Shown here: piece after piece, positions 12,302 to 24,392 of the stretch
Layout of the letters: each line of letters opens with the position of its first letter
Position numbering within the stretch: position 1 is the first letter of the stretch
Origin: Eulemur rufifrons
Taxonomy: Eukaryota > Chordata > Mammalia > Primates > Lemuridae
Reading direction: 5' to 3'
DNA: 64,000 nucleotides
Assembly: GCF_041146395.1 (NCBI RefSeq)
Contig: NC_091000.1
Span: 15,576,501-15,640,500, forward strand
Program-made: the position numbers and the translations under genes
The notes under the pieces: generated by a model
What the model was told of the DNA's origin: nothing
The model's database searches: none
The model's input: the letters and a program-made list of their open reading frames with translations, nothing else

Positions 12302-13632
12302 TCAGGAGACCATAGTACTTCAGCTACCCAAGGATGTACCTCTTGATTGCTAATTAACATTTCCCCAAGAAACCTCAGCCCATGAGGCTCTCTCTCATTC
12401 TTGGATCATGAAAAGTAGTTGGGAACCACTGTATTCCAGTGACATGTTTACCACCATACAAACACCCTAGAAATTTCACAAGCATGTTCTCTAAATACGG
12501 ACCAAGAAATTATTGCTAAGAATGTCTGTGCTCTAGTCTTTCACTTCCTTGGAGAACATGGGTCTAGAAATGAGAAGGCGTTCAAGTCAAATACTTTTAT
12601 TGATTGTCTACTATTACTCCTTGTCTCTAGCAGTAAACACCGAAGCTATGAATCTAAGCCATGCATGATTCTCTCTCTCAAGAAGCTGCTTAGATTTGTA
12701 GTGGTTTGATAAGGAAGGTCAGATATTGTGCCAGTATAAAGAAAGAAATCATTTTACTACAAGCAATTGCAGTATAATTTGCTCCAGTTTATCATTTGAA
12801 GCCTTTTGGCTGTTATATATCAACAAGATTTCCTTTTCTTATAGTACATATATCACCCTTAAATCATCACGTACCTCACTGAACTTTTTATTTCCACCTT
12901 GGAGAAGTCGGTCTCTAGATATAACTAGTAGTGAATTAATTTACTACTTGGACTTACGGTAAAGTTATTGAAAAGTGCTTTAAATAATTTAACATTGCAA
13001 ACAAATGGATACCCTTAATTTTGACACCATAAATATGAATTTTAATCAATGTTACATTTTCATGAGTCAAGTACCCTTTTCAGTAGGAGAAAATTTTAAA
13101 TGGAATTAATAAATAATTTTATTATATAATGAAACCGCTTGCAATGCCTTCTTTTATAAAAGCCCACTTCTTAAATACTAATATACAGACAGATGACTGT
13201 GTATAAATAATAATTAAAATACATTTAAAATAAAATTAAGGTTTCCTGAATGGTATTTAATGTCCAAATCCTTTTTTATGAAACCCACTTTGCAACCTAG
13301 TCCTTAAATGCCCTGTATGAGGTAATCCTCACAATACCCAGGAAGCTTTGATTTTCTCTTTCATTGTTTTCATAGTATTTAGTAAAAGAGAAGACATATT
13401 ATCTGATTATAAACTTTATGTTATAAAGCTACTATACTCATCTGTGATACCAAAATTACTATCCTGATTAGCTTCATATACTAATCAATACATTGGATTA
13501 AGATAGGGCCTACATCCCCCTGCCCCCAAATTCCATGGCATGGTAGAAAAGATAATTTTTTATATGACAAATCCAGTGCAGGATGGAAAATAAGAAATAG
13601 TATCTTTAAGGCATAGACATTTGATAGGGTCT

Positions 13633-14034
13633 TTAAAAGGTGGAAAATACACAGGAATCAAATATATGGATAAATACAATCAGAAGAAATAAATGTCTAA
13701 AACAAGTGCTGAAGAAGGCTATTTTTAAAGGTAGGAATGGTGTGTAGAGAAGCTCAAGGTCCAAAATCAATGGCTGAAAGAAGTTGGAAGGGCCCTGGGA
13801 AATCTGACATGATAGAGCAAGGGGTGCACTAAGAGAAGCCAGGTCATCTGACATACACGGGAAATTACACAAGTGGACACTTGAGGGAGCATTCATGCTA
13901 AGCAGCACATAGTGGTGCAGTTCGCCTCCCAGATGATAGCACAGGTGCAGGAACTGGCCCAGAGACGTAGAACAGTTCCCCAGGAAGGGCAGGATCTCAC
14001 ACACAGGAGCCAAATCCCGTCTCTCAGTTACCAA
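13633..14034 (-). other. 133-codon open frame of unknown nature
   Basis: This is the longest open frame in the window. The predicted peptide is rich in Leu, Ser, Phe and His, with a hydrophobic C-terminal end (about residues 105-130), and has no motif I recognise. The DNA is moderately GC-rich and not a repeat I can name. The ATG (14032-14034 on the minus strand) lacks obvious promoter or splice context. A decayed LTR or noncoding DNA with few stops is more likely than a gene. Confidence 0.15.
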
Positions 14035-14271
14035 TTTAGACCTCAGTAAACATACTAGGAAGATGAAAAGGAATTCTCAAATACAAATATGAGTAGACAA
14101 TCCCAAATCCCCAACACTGGAAGAAAATCAACACCATAAAAAGAAGTTACCAAGCTCAACAGAACTAACACCCAATGAAAGAAATAGAGCCAATAAAGAC
14201 TTGAGAATAAGTTTCAATAAGTGATGTGTATCGTCAGAGATATACAACAGGACATTTCTTCCCATGATATT

Positions 14272-14274
14272 ATA

Positions 14275-14305
<31 letters not shown>

Positions 14306-14313
14306 TTCTCTCT

Positions 14314-14348
<35 letters not shown>

Positions 14349-14349
14349 G
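14272..14349. repeat. Compound (TC)n-(AC)n microsatellite
   Basis: About 40 bases of TC units with TTTC interruptions pass into a CACGCGCG segment and then about 12 AC units. Likely polymorphic. Purine/pyrimidine and Z-DNA-forming halves lie side by side. Confidence 0.95.
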
Positions 14350-16444
14350 TTCTTATCCATGGCTCCAGGCTCATACATCCCAAAGCCCTTGTTATAGTCT
14401 TTTGTTATAATGTTGGGGCACGTTAGGCCTCAGCGGCAGGCCTTAGAGAAATCATAAAAAGGGAGTGTAAGTGATGAGTTAAGGGACATAGATGTTCTAT
14501 CCAGAAGTCCAACTATCCCTCTAACTGAAGTGTGAGAAGGGAAAATAGAAAGAATGTGGGGGGATGTGCACAAAAGAAATAATAAAAGGAAATACATAAC
14601 CCAAGTCCTTCACTTCTTCCTTCTAGTCCATTCTAAAAATTATCTTTTCCATATTAACATCTTCAGCATAGTTTAAAAAGTTCAAATAATATTTATTTAT
14701 ATTCCTAATTTTTCGATAGTCTTATAAAATGTTACAATGAGCACAATGGAAAAACTGATATTTAATTTAATTCCACCACTTTTATCTGTCTTCAGCTGAC
14801 ACTTCTCTTGGTCTCAAGGAGCGCAGATATGGAAGAATAGAGATTTTCATAAACTTTCTCCAAATATAACCACAAACTTAAGATTCTAAGTGAATTAAAT
14901 CATGATGGAAGAAGTAGAATGACTGAGATCCCATCAACCAAGTATAACCAATGTGCTGGATACAGACAGTTTCCATGCTTTTTGCAGTGAAGACTTTCAT
15001 ATCTTAATAAATTCTTCTTGCCCTGTTATGTATTCTCATATCCTCATAAAATTAACAAATTATTTTTGCCCATGGTAGGCAAACCTTCTGCATAAATCTT
15101 AAACCTGTTTTAAATATATGTAAATAATAAGCATGAAATTTGTTTTTCCCATGGCAATGATAAATAAATTTTTGTGCTTTTTGCTCATGACTAAAATCAT
15201 GCCTAATATTTTGTGAACTCTATGGGAAATACTCCATATGGCAAAGAAGACCCAGCCCTGCATTTATGTTGTGAGGACTGGAAATGCCATTTCAAGTATG
15301 TGCACTAACGTTTACAGCACAATCAAGATTTATTAAAACTACTCCACAGAGCAATATTGTACAGAATTTATGAACCATAAAACTGCTATAAAGGTCACTT
15401 GAGATGCAAAAGTTTAATTTGGAATATCATGTTATGGTACAGAATTGCTATATTCAATGCTTGTTAAAATAAATGGTTTAAGGATATTTGTCTCAGTCTG
15501 TGAAGTTTATGAACTTCAATAAAAATAATTTCATATTCTCTAATATTTTACATAGCTTTGATTTCTTTAGGGTTTGTTCACAAATCATAAGTCATCTCAT
15601 ATAAAATAACAAAGAAATCAGATACAAATTTGATCTCATTTTCAAAACTCACTGTTGTTTCATAGAGCATATTACAGATCATTACTTACCCAACTTCCAA
15701 CATTTCCATTTCATACAATTATCCATTCATTCCTCTTGTGATACCAAGATCTGAAGGAATGGATAGCTTCTCAAGAGATATCAAGAAAATGAACAAGACA
15801 TTATGTATTTGTAATAGAAATATTTGGGAAGGCATTGCCAAATGAGATTATGGATTATTATAGTGTCTGAATTTGTGATGTTATGTTACACATATAAAGA
15901 TATATGCAAAATTATAAAACAATCCAAGAAAATAAAATGTAGGAAAACATCAATTATAGAGTGTTGTTATTTTTAGTATGACAAATGTCATACAATAAAA
16001 GTGTAATAAAATGAAAGACAACATAAAAATAGTGAGCATTTGCAAAACTTTTCTTACAGTAGATCTTTTCATGGAAAAAAAGCATAAAATGATTTTTCTA
16101 CATTTTGATTATTCATCAAAACCAATATTTATTATCAAGTTCCAAAATGTAGAATCAGAATATTATTTAATATTTGTAAGATTTCTGAATAGCACAGTAC
16201 AAAGCATAGCCTTTTCTATGGTGTTTATTTACATTGTAAATCTTAGACTATAAAATATTATGCTCATATTTCCCTCCATCAATTAAAAAATTTGAAAATC
16301 AGAGTTTCATTTATGATAAGGATATCATAATATCATATGATTCAATTCTCTCATTTTTGAGATAAAGATGTTTGAGATGATATGTTCCCCAAATAGCCAG
16401 GACTGGAACTTGCTTCTGATCATGAAAAAAGTGTCGCTAAAATG
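14350..16444. other. Unassigned AT-rich DNA
   Basis: No gene or confident repeat is recognised. Only short frames occur, such as 16011-16253, with no motif and no flanking signals. Confidence 0.5.
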
Positions 16445-16660
16445 TTTTGTGTACTTACAGTTTATTAAGTATTATACTAAGCTAGTCTTTGAAATTATTT
16501 TTTTTCTTTCAACAAGCCTTTGTCAGAGATACTAAATTATCCATATTTTCAAGATGGGAAAAACTGATTGTTGAGGGGGTTACATAAATATGCGTATGGT
16601 GACACAGCCACAAAACAGTGGAGCTGGCACTTGAATGGGCAGTTGAACCACAAAATATAG
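16445..16660 (-). repeat. MIR SINE (ancient), antisense
   Basis: 'ttattaagtattatactaag' at the start, 'tccatattttcaagatggga' in the middle and 'gtgacacagccacaaaacag' with 'tggagctggcacttgaa' near the end follow an antisense MIR. An extra T-rich block interrupts it. Confidence 0.65.
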
Positions 16661-16693
16661 TTTCCTTTTTTTTATACTGTGAATTTTTAAAAC

Positions 16694-17222
16694 ACATTTC
16701 AGAATATTATGGGGGTGCAAATGTTTTGGTTACACGAATTGCTTGTGTACAGTTTGAGTCCGAGTTCTAGGTGTGCCATCCCCCAGATAGTGTGCATTGT
16801 ACCTGTCAGGTGTGAATTGACCCATCCCCATTTCCTCCCACCACCTGCTTGATTTATGTTGAATTTTACTACCATATACATGAGTGTTGATCTATAAGTT
16901 TCAATTTAGTAGTGAGTACATATGGTTTTTGCTCTTCCAATCTTGTGATATTTAACTTAGAAGGATGGTCTCCAGTTCTATCCAGGTTGTTACAAAAGGG
17001 ATTAGTTCACCATTTTTTTTTTTTTTTTTTATGGCTGAGTAGTACTACATGGTATACATATACCACCTTTTATTGATTCACTCATGTGTTGATGGGCACT
17101 TGGGTTGTTTCCACATATTTGCAATTGTGAATTGTGCTGTTATAAACATTCTCGTCCAAGTGTCTTTTTTATAAAATGTCTTTTTTTCCTTTGGGTAAAT
17201 ATCCAGTAGTGAAATTGTGGGA
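16694..17222 (-). mobile_element. Strepsirrhine L1 3' end, 5'-truncated
   Basis: The antisense 3' tail begins 'cacatttcagaatattatgg', then 'gggtgcaaatgttttggtta', 'cccccagatagtgtgcattg', 'gacccatccccatttcctcc' and, after a T run, the ORF2 end with 'ggctgagtagtactacatgg' and 'tgatgggcacttgggttgtt'. The 3' tail is the type shared with the sense-strand relic near 53450. It stops abruptly near 17222, a normal 5' truncation. Confidence 0.85.
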
Positions 17223-20200
17223 CTGTATTTATGCTAAGGTCAAGTAGAGCAGGCTATGAGGATACATCTAGGTAGGCAAAAGAATCGCAGATTATTATGG
17301 GAAGTGTAAGTGTTTCAGTCTGGAGGATTGTCTGTTTGCAAATACCCCGGGCATGTGTCTACCAGCAGTTGTAGGTAATGTATAAAAGATGGCAGAGTTT
17401 AGTTCATTCCTCTCATTCTGGTGTCAACTGCAGGCTGTCTCCCTCTCGCACAGTTCAGTGCATGGAAAGTCTCTGCATGCATTTGTAGATCTCCCTTTTT
17501 TTCAACTTTCCTCGCCAGGGTCATGCTTTTCCATAGCCTTAATTCTTTTCCTAGTCTTGTGGCTCCAGTTGCCTAATCGAAGGAAACAAACAAATTCTCA
17601 CTAGAGCAGTGACATTTTATCATAAAAATATATAGACAATGAGACAAAGAAAACTAGAGGGAAGCCGAAGAAAGCATCAAAACAGAAAAGAATAGGGAAA
17701 AAAAGGAACAGAGAAGAAGAAAATGTTTTAAAATAAAATATGAACAATTTGTATTTTAAAAAATCAATATTCATGAGGTACAATGTCTGATGTGCACTAC
17801 AGAGAAAAATTAAAATATTTCACAAACAAAATTTCAAAGAAAATGTGCATCTAACAGTGTGAGCAAAGGAGGGCCGTAAGGAAGAATCAGAGAAAAAGAA
17901 GCAGAGAAAAATAAGGGACGAAATGGTATGTAGAAATTATCAAAGAAATCGCACAATTCAATTTCCCATTACCTGCAAGTCTCCAGATTGGAGGGGTGCA
18001 GAGTGCCCGGGTCAATAAAAGAGAATGACTGTCTCAGGAACAAATCATGAAATTCCAAAACACTTGTGATGAATTTAAGATCCTACAAGCTTGCAAGAGG
18101 TGGGGTGGATATAAATTTGCAAAATAATGGGATCCAGAAAGGTGTCAGAATTCTCACTGGCATAAGTGGATTCTAGAAAGTGGTGGAGCCAGGCCTTAAA
18201 TCCCTAGGAAAAAGCACTTTTAGTCTAGAATCCCATACCCATCTCTACTATCATTGAAGTGTAATGATAGAGTAGAAATATTTTCAAATATCCTAGGGCT
18301 AAAATACACATAACTCATGTTATTCTAAGCTATGCTTTAGACCAATTATTATGGCAAATAGACTACAAGAAAGAGAAAACCTACCAGAGAAACATGTCGA
18401 GGATTAGAATAGATTAGTCCAGATGGGAGCGGGGAGTGAAGGAAGATCAGTCTTCAGGAAATAAAAAGTAGATGGATAGGTTTGTGATATGGAAAAAAAT
18501 TGAGAGTAGATAGATGGTAACTTATAACATGAATAGTGATAAGTACATAGAAAACTAATCCAATGAAAAACATTAAAACTTTAATTTAATTTAGTAAAAT
18601 AAAAAATAAAATGATGGTCTACAAAAATAATCAATATTTAGTTTATACAAATAGAAACACTAACTCTTGATTAAACCAAAAAGTTATGCTTTGACAATAT
18701 TGAGGTGCATGAAGAAGTTGTGATGTGGCATCAAAAAGAGAGATATTCTCAAAAATAAGTTCATAGATAATGTTTAAATCGATAATTAGTGCCATAAGCA
18801 TATAATTTCAAAATACGGAGTTATCCACACCTTGAATATTCAAAGCTATTTAAATTACTTTGTAAAAAAATCTGCAAGACTTACTGTATCACAGTTCTAA
18901 ATGCTAAATGTTGGTTTTTTTTTTTAAATGAATCAATTCTGATTCATTTTCCCATTTATATGAGAGCCAACACATTTCTTTTTCTCCTTGAATCAACTCT
19001 CAATGATACAGCCAACTTTCAGGGAAAATCATTTTCTGAAATTTTTCATCTGATCAATTTTTTGCTAATAATGATTGAACATATGGCCACAAACCAGATG
19101 TACAGGTCATGCCTTGCCAAATACTTCCTTCCACCACGTAGGTCTCAGTTATCAAGAGCATAAAAATGAACTCCTATTACAGTCCAATAATTTCATTCTA
19201 CTGACTCATCCCTACTGTCAGTAATCAAAAACGACACGTTTAGGAAGACAACAGTTACCCACTGAGAAGGACTAATAGATTGGTCTTTTCCCCAAATGTT
19301 TGGTTAATGAACATAACTGTGATATGATTTTACTTAATTATAATAATTTAGACATGATCTGTAAGAAAGCTACTAATTTAAGTAAAGCATTAATTTAGTA
19401 ATATATGAAAATGTACTTTGATAAGAATAAGCTTTATATTTAATAGACCTAACCAGAAAGCAAATTGTTCTAACATTATCATTTGACATGTTTCACCAAT
19501 ATTTTTTCCTAATTTGAAAGATCAGAATCTGAAGAAATGTAATTTAGAAATTATATTGCCCTGAGTATTTTTTTCAGTGCAGATATAATTTAATTTTTAG
19601 TTTCTATTATATGAGTGAGGGTAAGAAGAGTTTATAGATTTCATACTCTTTTCCTATATTTTTTACTATTACTTAATTTTACAATGATGCAATCAGAAAA
19701 GTAAGATGCTCCTTTATCTGCCTTTTATTATTTTTTTGCAGCCAAATTTTAAAGGAAAGTTTGTGTTTATATCTTATCTTGATTTTATTTTATTTTTATC
19801 TAAGCACATTTATGATGTATTTCTTTCATCCCACACAGCATGGAAATCTCCTTTGAGAAGCTTTCCTTCACATGGGTAAAAATCTCTCTAGAAAAGTTAA
19901 GTCCACATAGCTATGCATTTGAAATGAGAGGGATAGTTGTTGCTGGGAGAGACAAAAAGAAAGGAAGGACAAAAAAAACTTGCCAATTTATTCTTCATTT
20001 AAATTGCTTTGTGACAATGATATGGGTTTGCCTTGTATTATGCATTGTGAAAGTGATGACCTATACTGACAATAGAAATAAAGTACTAAAATCAAACATA
20101 TTTGAGAAATATTAACAGAATGTTATTTATTAATGCCCTTTGATGACTTATAACAAACGTGACATTGCATATTTAAAGAAATGAGCACCATATATAAAGA

Positions 20201-20984
20201 ATGAAAGCCGTTATTTGCTGTCTAGATTCCATAGCTATGGGTAATAACACTTAGTAGTCTTGATCTTAGAATAGAAGAAAGAAAGAGAATTCTAGAGCAC
20301 ACAAACAAGTTTAGAGAGATATTAGAGAATTAAAAGAAATCATTCAAAAAACTCTATCAGATTTATTTGGAGTCCTTCAATTTTTTTTTCAGGCTCAAGA
20401 TCAACTATAAAGCTTACAATCAACTCTTTCCCCTTGCTGTGATCTCCTTTCCCAGGGAGGTATAGTAAGAATTAAGTTTAGTGATTACCAGGGGTAGAGT
20501 ACTGAAACCGTTCAGATGAAATGTGGGCGATAAGGATTGCATTGTCTGAAGAAAATTCAAAGCCAGTTGGCTTCTCCTTATCACCATGCACTGGCAATGC
20601 TAAACCACGCCGATGACAAAACACTCCTTCCAGCCAAGGCAGATCATGCCCACCGCCCTTCCCTTAGACAACCAAATGACAAATGATAGCAAACAGAAAT
20701 CAGAGCTGATCTGTCTATATTGACTTGAGTATCAGACCCCTTTTCAAATCAGAAAACATTGCCTCTAGAGTCTCACTTATTAACAGCAACCAATATGTAT
20801 ATTGACTACTGTCAGTCATTGTCCTATTATTATGTATTTTCATAAGGAAATGGGAAAGAAAACAAGAAGTCAACAAGTAAATATATAGTGCACAAAAGAT
20901 GGTGTTAAACCTAAGAAAAACCAAGTAGGGTAAAGGGCATAGGAAATACCATAATAATAATGTGTATGATTGTGACTTAGGGAG
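17223..20984. other. Unassigned DNA
   Basis: No gene is recognised. A GC-richer patch at 17330-17600 has a TATA-like 'tataaaag' at 17381 and could be an LTR relic. Purine-rich DNA follows at 17590-17960. Frames at 18960 and 19840 are short and featureless. Confidence 0.45.
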
Positions 20985-22010
20985 GCTGAAATTGGATAGA
21001 GAATGGTCAGGAAAGATCTGGGGATCACAGATACAAGGAAATTAGAGCACAGACTGAAGGAAATAAGGGACCACGTGGACATCTGATACCTGGGAAAAAA
21101 TTTTCCAGGCAGTGGGAAGCTCAAGAGCACCAATATTGACATGTGGGCATTCAAGGTGTGTTGGAAAAGAGTTAGGAGAACCAGGTGCTGGAGCAGGGCA
21201 GGTGAGAGCTAAGAGGAAGGGAGATGAGGCTCCAGAACTGGTGCAGGGCAGTCAATGAGGGCCTCATGCACACTGCCGGGACTCTGGGGTTTATTCTGGG
21301 TGCGATCAGAAGCTATCGAAGGGCTTTAAGGAGAGCAGTGACATAATGTGGCTTATGTTTTATAGGGATCAGTTTTATAGGTTTTATTAATATAAGGATT
21401 CTGGCTAGTGTATTAAGCATAAATTTTAAGAGGTAAGGATAAAAAGAGACCTTAGAAAACCATTGTTTTGGGCTGTGCTGCCCCATTTGAGAGCCTCTAA
21501 CCACATGTTTCTCTTGGGCACATGAAATGTTGCAAGTCTGAGTTGAAATGAGCTCTACATATAAAATGCACATCAGATTTCAAAGACAATATGAGAAAGA
21601 AAAGAAAGCAAAGGAACTCATCAATAATTTTTCAAATCGAGTACATGTCGAAATGATATTTTGAATTCTTTGAGTTAAAATATAATGTTAAAATTAATTT
21701 TGCTTCTTTCTTTTTCCTTTTTAATGTGACCACCTGAAAATTTTATGTTACACATGTGGCTTACTTTATAGTTCCATTGAACGACTCTTGCCTATCAAGA
21801 AGTTATTAGACTCTGGATATGGTTAGAATGTACAGGCAGCAGAATGGATTTGATATGAAGTTTGAAAGTCAAAGATGACTGCAAAGTTTTTTGCTTGAGC
21901 AACTTGGAGGTTAGAGTTGACATTTTAAGATCAAGATTGGAAGATTAAGTGACTGGGTTTGGGAAGAAATATCAGAAGTTAAGTTTTGGACATATAAAGT
22001 CCAAAACTTC
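20985..22010 (-). pseudogene. L2 LINE ORF2 remnant, antisense, split by a DNA transposon
   Basis: Two pieces of antisense L2 ORF2 flank an insertion: 20985-21454 ('ggggtttattctgggtgcga', 'gggctttaaggagagcagtg', 'acataatgtggcttatgttt') and 21793-22010 ('caaagatgactgcaaagttt', 'tttgcttgagcaacttggag', 'taagttttggacatataaag'). These match the conserved C-terminal L2 coding region in order. The copy is very old with many stops. Confidence 0.75.
21455..21792 (-). mobile_element. Short non-autonomous DNA transposon inside L2
   Basis: The termini resemble a 'cagtgctgtccaatagaa'-type mammalian element: minus-strand start near 21792 and paired end near 21465, with 'aagccacatgtg' and an AT-rich middle. 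It interrupts the L2 ORF2, so it inserted later. I am not sure of the family name; a hAT-like non-autonomous element is my best guess. Confidence 0.6.
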
Positions 22011-22084
22011 ATGAATGGAAACTCCAAAAAGACAGAACTGCATTTAATCTCACCTTTAGTTTCTTTAGAATTTGCAAATTAGAG

Positions 22085-22894
22085 GAGGGCAGCTTGAACA
22101 TCCTTCATCTTCCCCGGTGTAGGTACAAATGAGACCACATCCATGCAGAATAATTCTTGGTCTCCACTTTTATGACAAAGAAACGTCACATCTCCCCAAA
22201 GTCTCCCCCACTATTTCTGGCTGCTCCAGCTTTGTTGTAAAGGTGGCGTGTTACTCTGTGAAGTGCAAATGCCATCCTGCGGTTCTGAGCCAAAGATGGC
22301 TGTCGCCGCCTAGAGGAGCATGGTCTGTGGAATAGTGACACAACACGGCGGCATTATATGTGTCAGAGTCTCACAAAGGTTCTTATGGAAACTCTTCTGT
22401 AAGATGCAGCCCCAATTTTCCCCTTACTGGATGGAGCTCAAAGTTGGTATATGAGGACAGGCAGGGCAACAGCGTTCTGTGTTCTTTTATGTGCTGGTCG
22501 GTCAGGTGCAGCCAGAAGAGAGACACAGGACAGGCACAGGGAAATAAGGTTTTAGACATAGGTCCTAGGACAGAAGGCACAACAGGCCACACAGGGCCAC
22601 ATAGGGAAGCCTTGGGGTGCTCAGGAGGCAGAAAGCAGGATCAAGGGGAAAGCTGAGGCCAGGGCTGTTATGGGGTTTCTGCCAGAAAGGCAGGGCAGGG
22701 CAGGGGCGGCCCTAGTTGCCTGGTACCTGACTCTGGGGGGATTAAAGGCGAAGGAATGTTGCCCTCTGGATCACAAGGGCCAGAGAGAAGAGGCGTGGCT
22801 CTGAGTCGGCTGGTTTGCCGATGAAACTCGCACTCCCAGCTGAGTCCTTTGTTATCTGTAAGAATTGCCTAGACCTGAGACGAGCAGTCTCTCC
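22085..22894. other. Unassigned GC-richer block
   Basis: CpG-containing DNA unlike its surroundings. It has 'caaagatggctgtcgccgcc' at 22291-22310 (YY1-like core AAGATGGC) and a GGCAG pentamer run at 22689-22706. Open frames exist on both strands at 22360-22656, which is expected in GC-rich noncoding DNA. It may be internal or LTR sequence of the adjacent retroviral element; no viral protein is recognisable. Confidence 0.4.
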
Positions 22895-23535
22895 TGTAAA
22901 AAGAAAATAGAAATCTCAGGACTACTCCTACCCCCAAAAAGAAAATAGAAATCTCAGGACTACTCCTACCCCCAAACTCCTTAGGCAAACGGGAAGGTAA
23001 AGGCCTCAGGCACCTGTGAAGGAAGGGCCCCACTGATGATTCATAAGGAAATTTTTTGCTGACCTCCCATAAACAAGGACATGCAAATTGTGGGCCTGCA
23101 GGATACATCTAGCTCCTAAAACTAAAGTCTGTTTGATTCCACACTAATAATGAATTACAAGTATATCTTCACAGGCACAGAACACAGACCAGACAGGAGA
23201 AGACACTCTTCCACCCACCCAGGGACATCTACATAATTGATGCTTCCTTCACTCCTTTTTTCTCTTCTAACATTCCCCTTATCTTATGTAAAATGTAAAT
23301 TTTCCTGGGTCTCACAAGAATATAAACATTTTGTCTCACTAACCACACCCCATCTAGCTTGTTTTTTTTCTGTATGCCTTATAATGCTGAAACTTCTAAA
23401 TTCCCATCTGGAAAAACAGCCACAGTTTTGTCTGTGGTTTGGGTTTTTCCAGAGAACATCCTCCACTTTGGCCTAATAAACCTCCATCGATTGACATTTT
23501 TGCCTCAGTCACTTATTTTGGGTCAACAATCCACA
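22895..23535 (+). mobile_element. ERV-type solo LTR candidate (ERV1-like)
   Basis: The segment begins TGTAAAAAG and ends near 23535. It contains a TATA-like 'tataaac' at 23321-23327 and a poly-A signal AATAAA at 23475-23480, about 150 bases downstream, then a short U5-like end. This spacing is typical of a U3-R-U5 layout. An exact 38-bp tandem duplication occupies 22898-22973. Family is unconfirmed and boundaries are uncertain; no target duplication was found. Confidence 0.5.
22898..22973 (+). repeat. Exact 38-bp tandem duplication
   Basis: Copies 22898-22935 and 22936-22973 are identical, starting 'aaaaagaaaatagaaatc' and ending in five C bases. It lies at the 5' edge of the LTR candidate, either as a family feature or a recent slip. 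Confidence 0.95.
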
Positions 23536-23702
23536 GCCAAAAAGGGTTTTTTTAAATGTGAAAACATCATAATATACAGAAAACAAAATTATTTAAAATA
23601 AACCATTTGCTATTTACTTTATTCATGTTCTCAAGTGTTCCTGAACAGAACTATACCTGTTCTTCTGATTCCACCCCACTCTTGTCAGGTTTCAGTCTGA
23701 AA

Positions 23703-24288
23703 TGTCAGTTCTTGACGTGCTCATGGCCGAAGAACGACTAGATGCACCAAAGTTAGGCAAGCATGAACATGAGATTTATTGAGGAGAGGAAGATAGGATT
23801 ACAGGGCAAGAGCAAGATATAGGTTTACAAAGGGTGATACGTACATCACAGATGACAACAGGATCCATTGTCATAGCAAAGGGAGAGCCAAAAGAAGGGT
23901 GCAAACAAGGGGTTGGCTATGGTCTGCATCTTGTTTTATAGTGCCCTGATAGGGACCTCCCCGTGATTCAGACGTCACCATAGAACCATTTTTATTGGAC
24001 AGTTGGGGAGCTGCATCAGCTGAGTCTTACTGCTTATGTGGGTTCTACATCACTTTCTGGACTTTACGGTACTCATGTGGCTTGGCCTATGGGCTAGAGA
24101 GTGCTCTGCATTCTTTTGCAGCTGGCGCACTAAGTTCTAATTAGCAGATTTGTAGGGTATTCCCTCCTCCCTCCAGGATGGAGAATTAGGGGTGGGCAGG
24201 ACCAAGATGGGGGCAACAGCACCCACTTTTGTCCCTAGGAGACCCGGAATTCCTCACTATCTACCTAACACTCTCGTGTGTATCAACA
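23703..24288 (-). mobile_element. ERV-type solo LTR candidate, opposite orientation
   Basis: Read on the minus strand it starts TGTTGATACACACG at 24288 and ends ...ACTGACA at 23703. A TATAAAA box lies at 23934-23940 and an AATAAA signal at 23776-23781, with a 70-base end after it, so the U3-R-U5 order is clear. No flanking viral genes are seen. Target duplications were not identified, and the family is unknown to me. Confidence 0.6.
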
Positions 24289-24392
24289 GAAGAAAGTACA
24301 CACAGAAGGCAGTACACACACAAGGAAGTGCACGCACAAGAAAATACACACATGGAAGTATACACACACAGAAGTACACACAAAGGAAGTGT
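24289..24392 (+). repeat. Degenerate GAAGTACACACACA minisatellite
   Basis: Six to seven units of 14-17 bases based on GAAGTACACACA, with variants such as 'gcacgcacaagaaaat' and 'catggaagtatacacaca'. It abuts the 5' end of the minus-strand LTR, and may have arisen from the LTR edge or target site. Confidence 0.85.

Larger units (their letters stand above)
11956..14271. other. Unassigned DNA
   Basis: No gene is recognised. It contains the perfect hairpin at 12273-12301 and, near 12416-12431, 'gttgggaaccactg', which resembles the end of a hAT-type element. A minus-strand open frame of 133 codons (13633-14034) is discussed separately. Confidence 0.45.

Noticed and set aside
22360..22656. 98-codon frame on plus and 69-codon frame on minus strand
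   Set aside because: GC-rich block near LTRs with no motif; no start or splice support.
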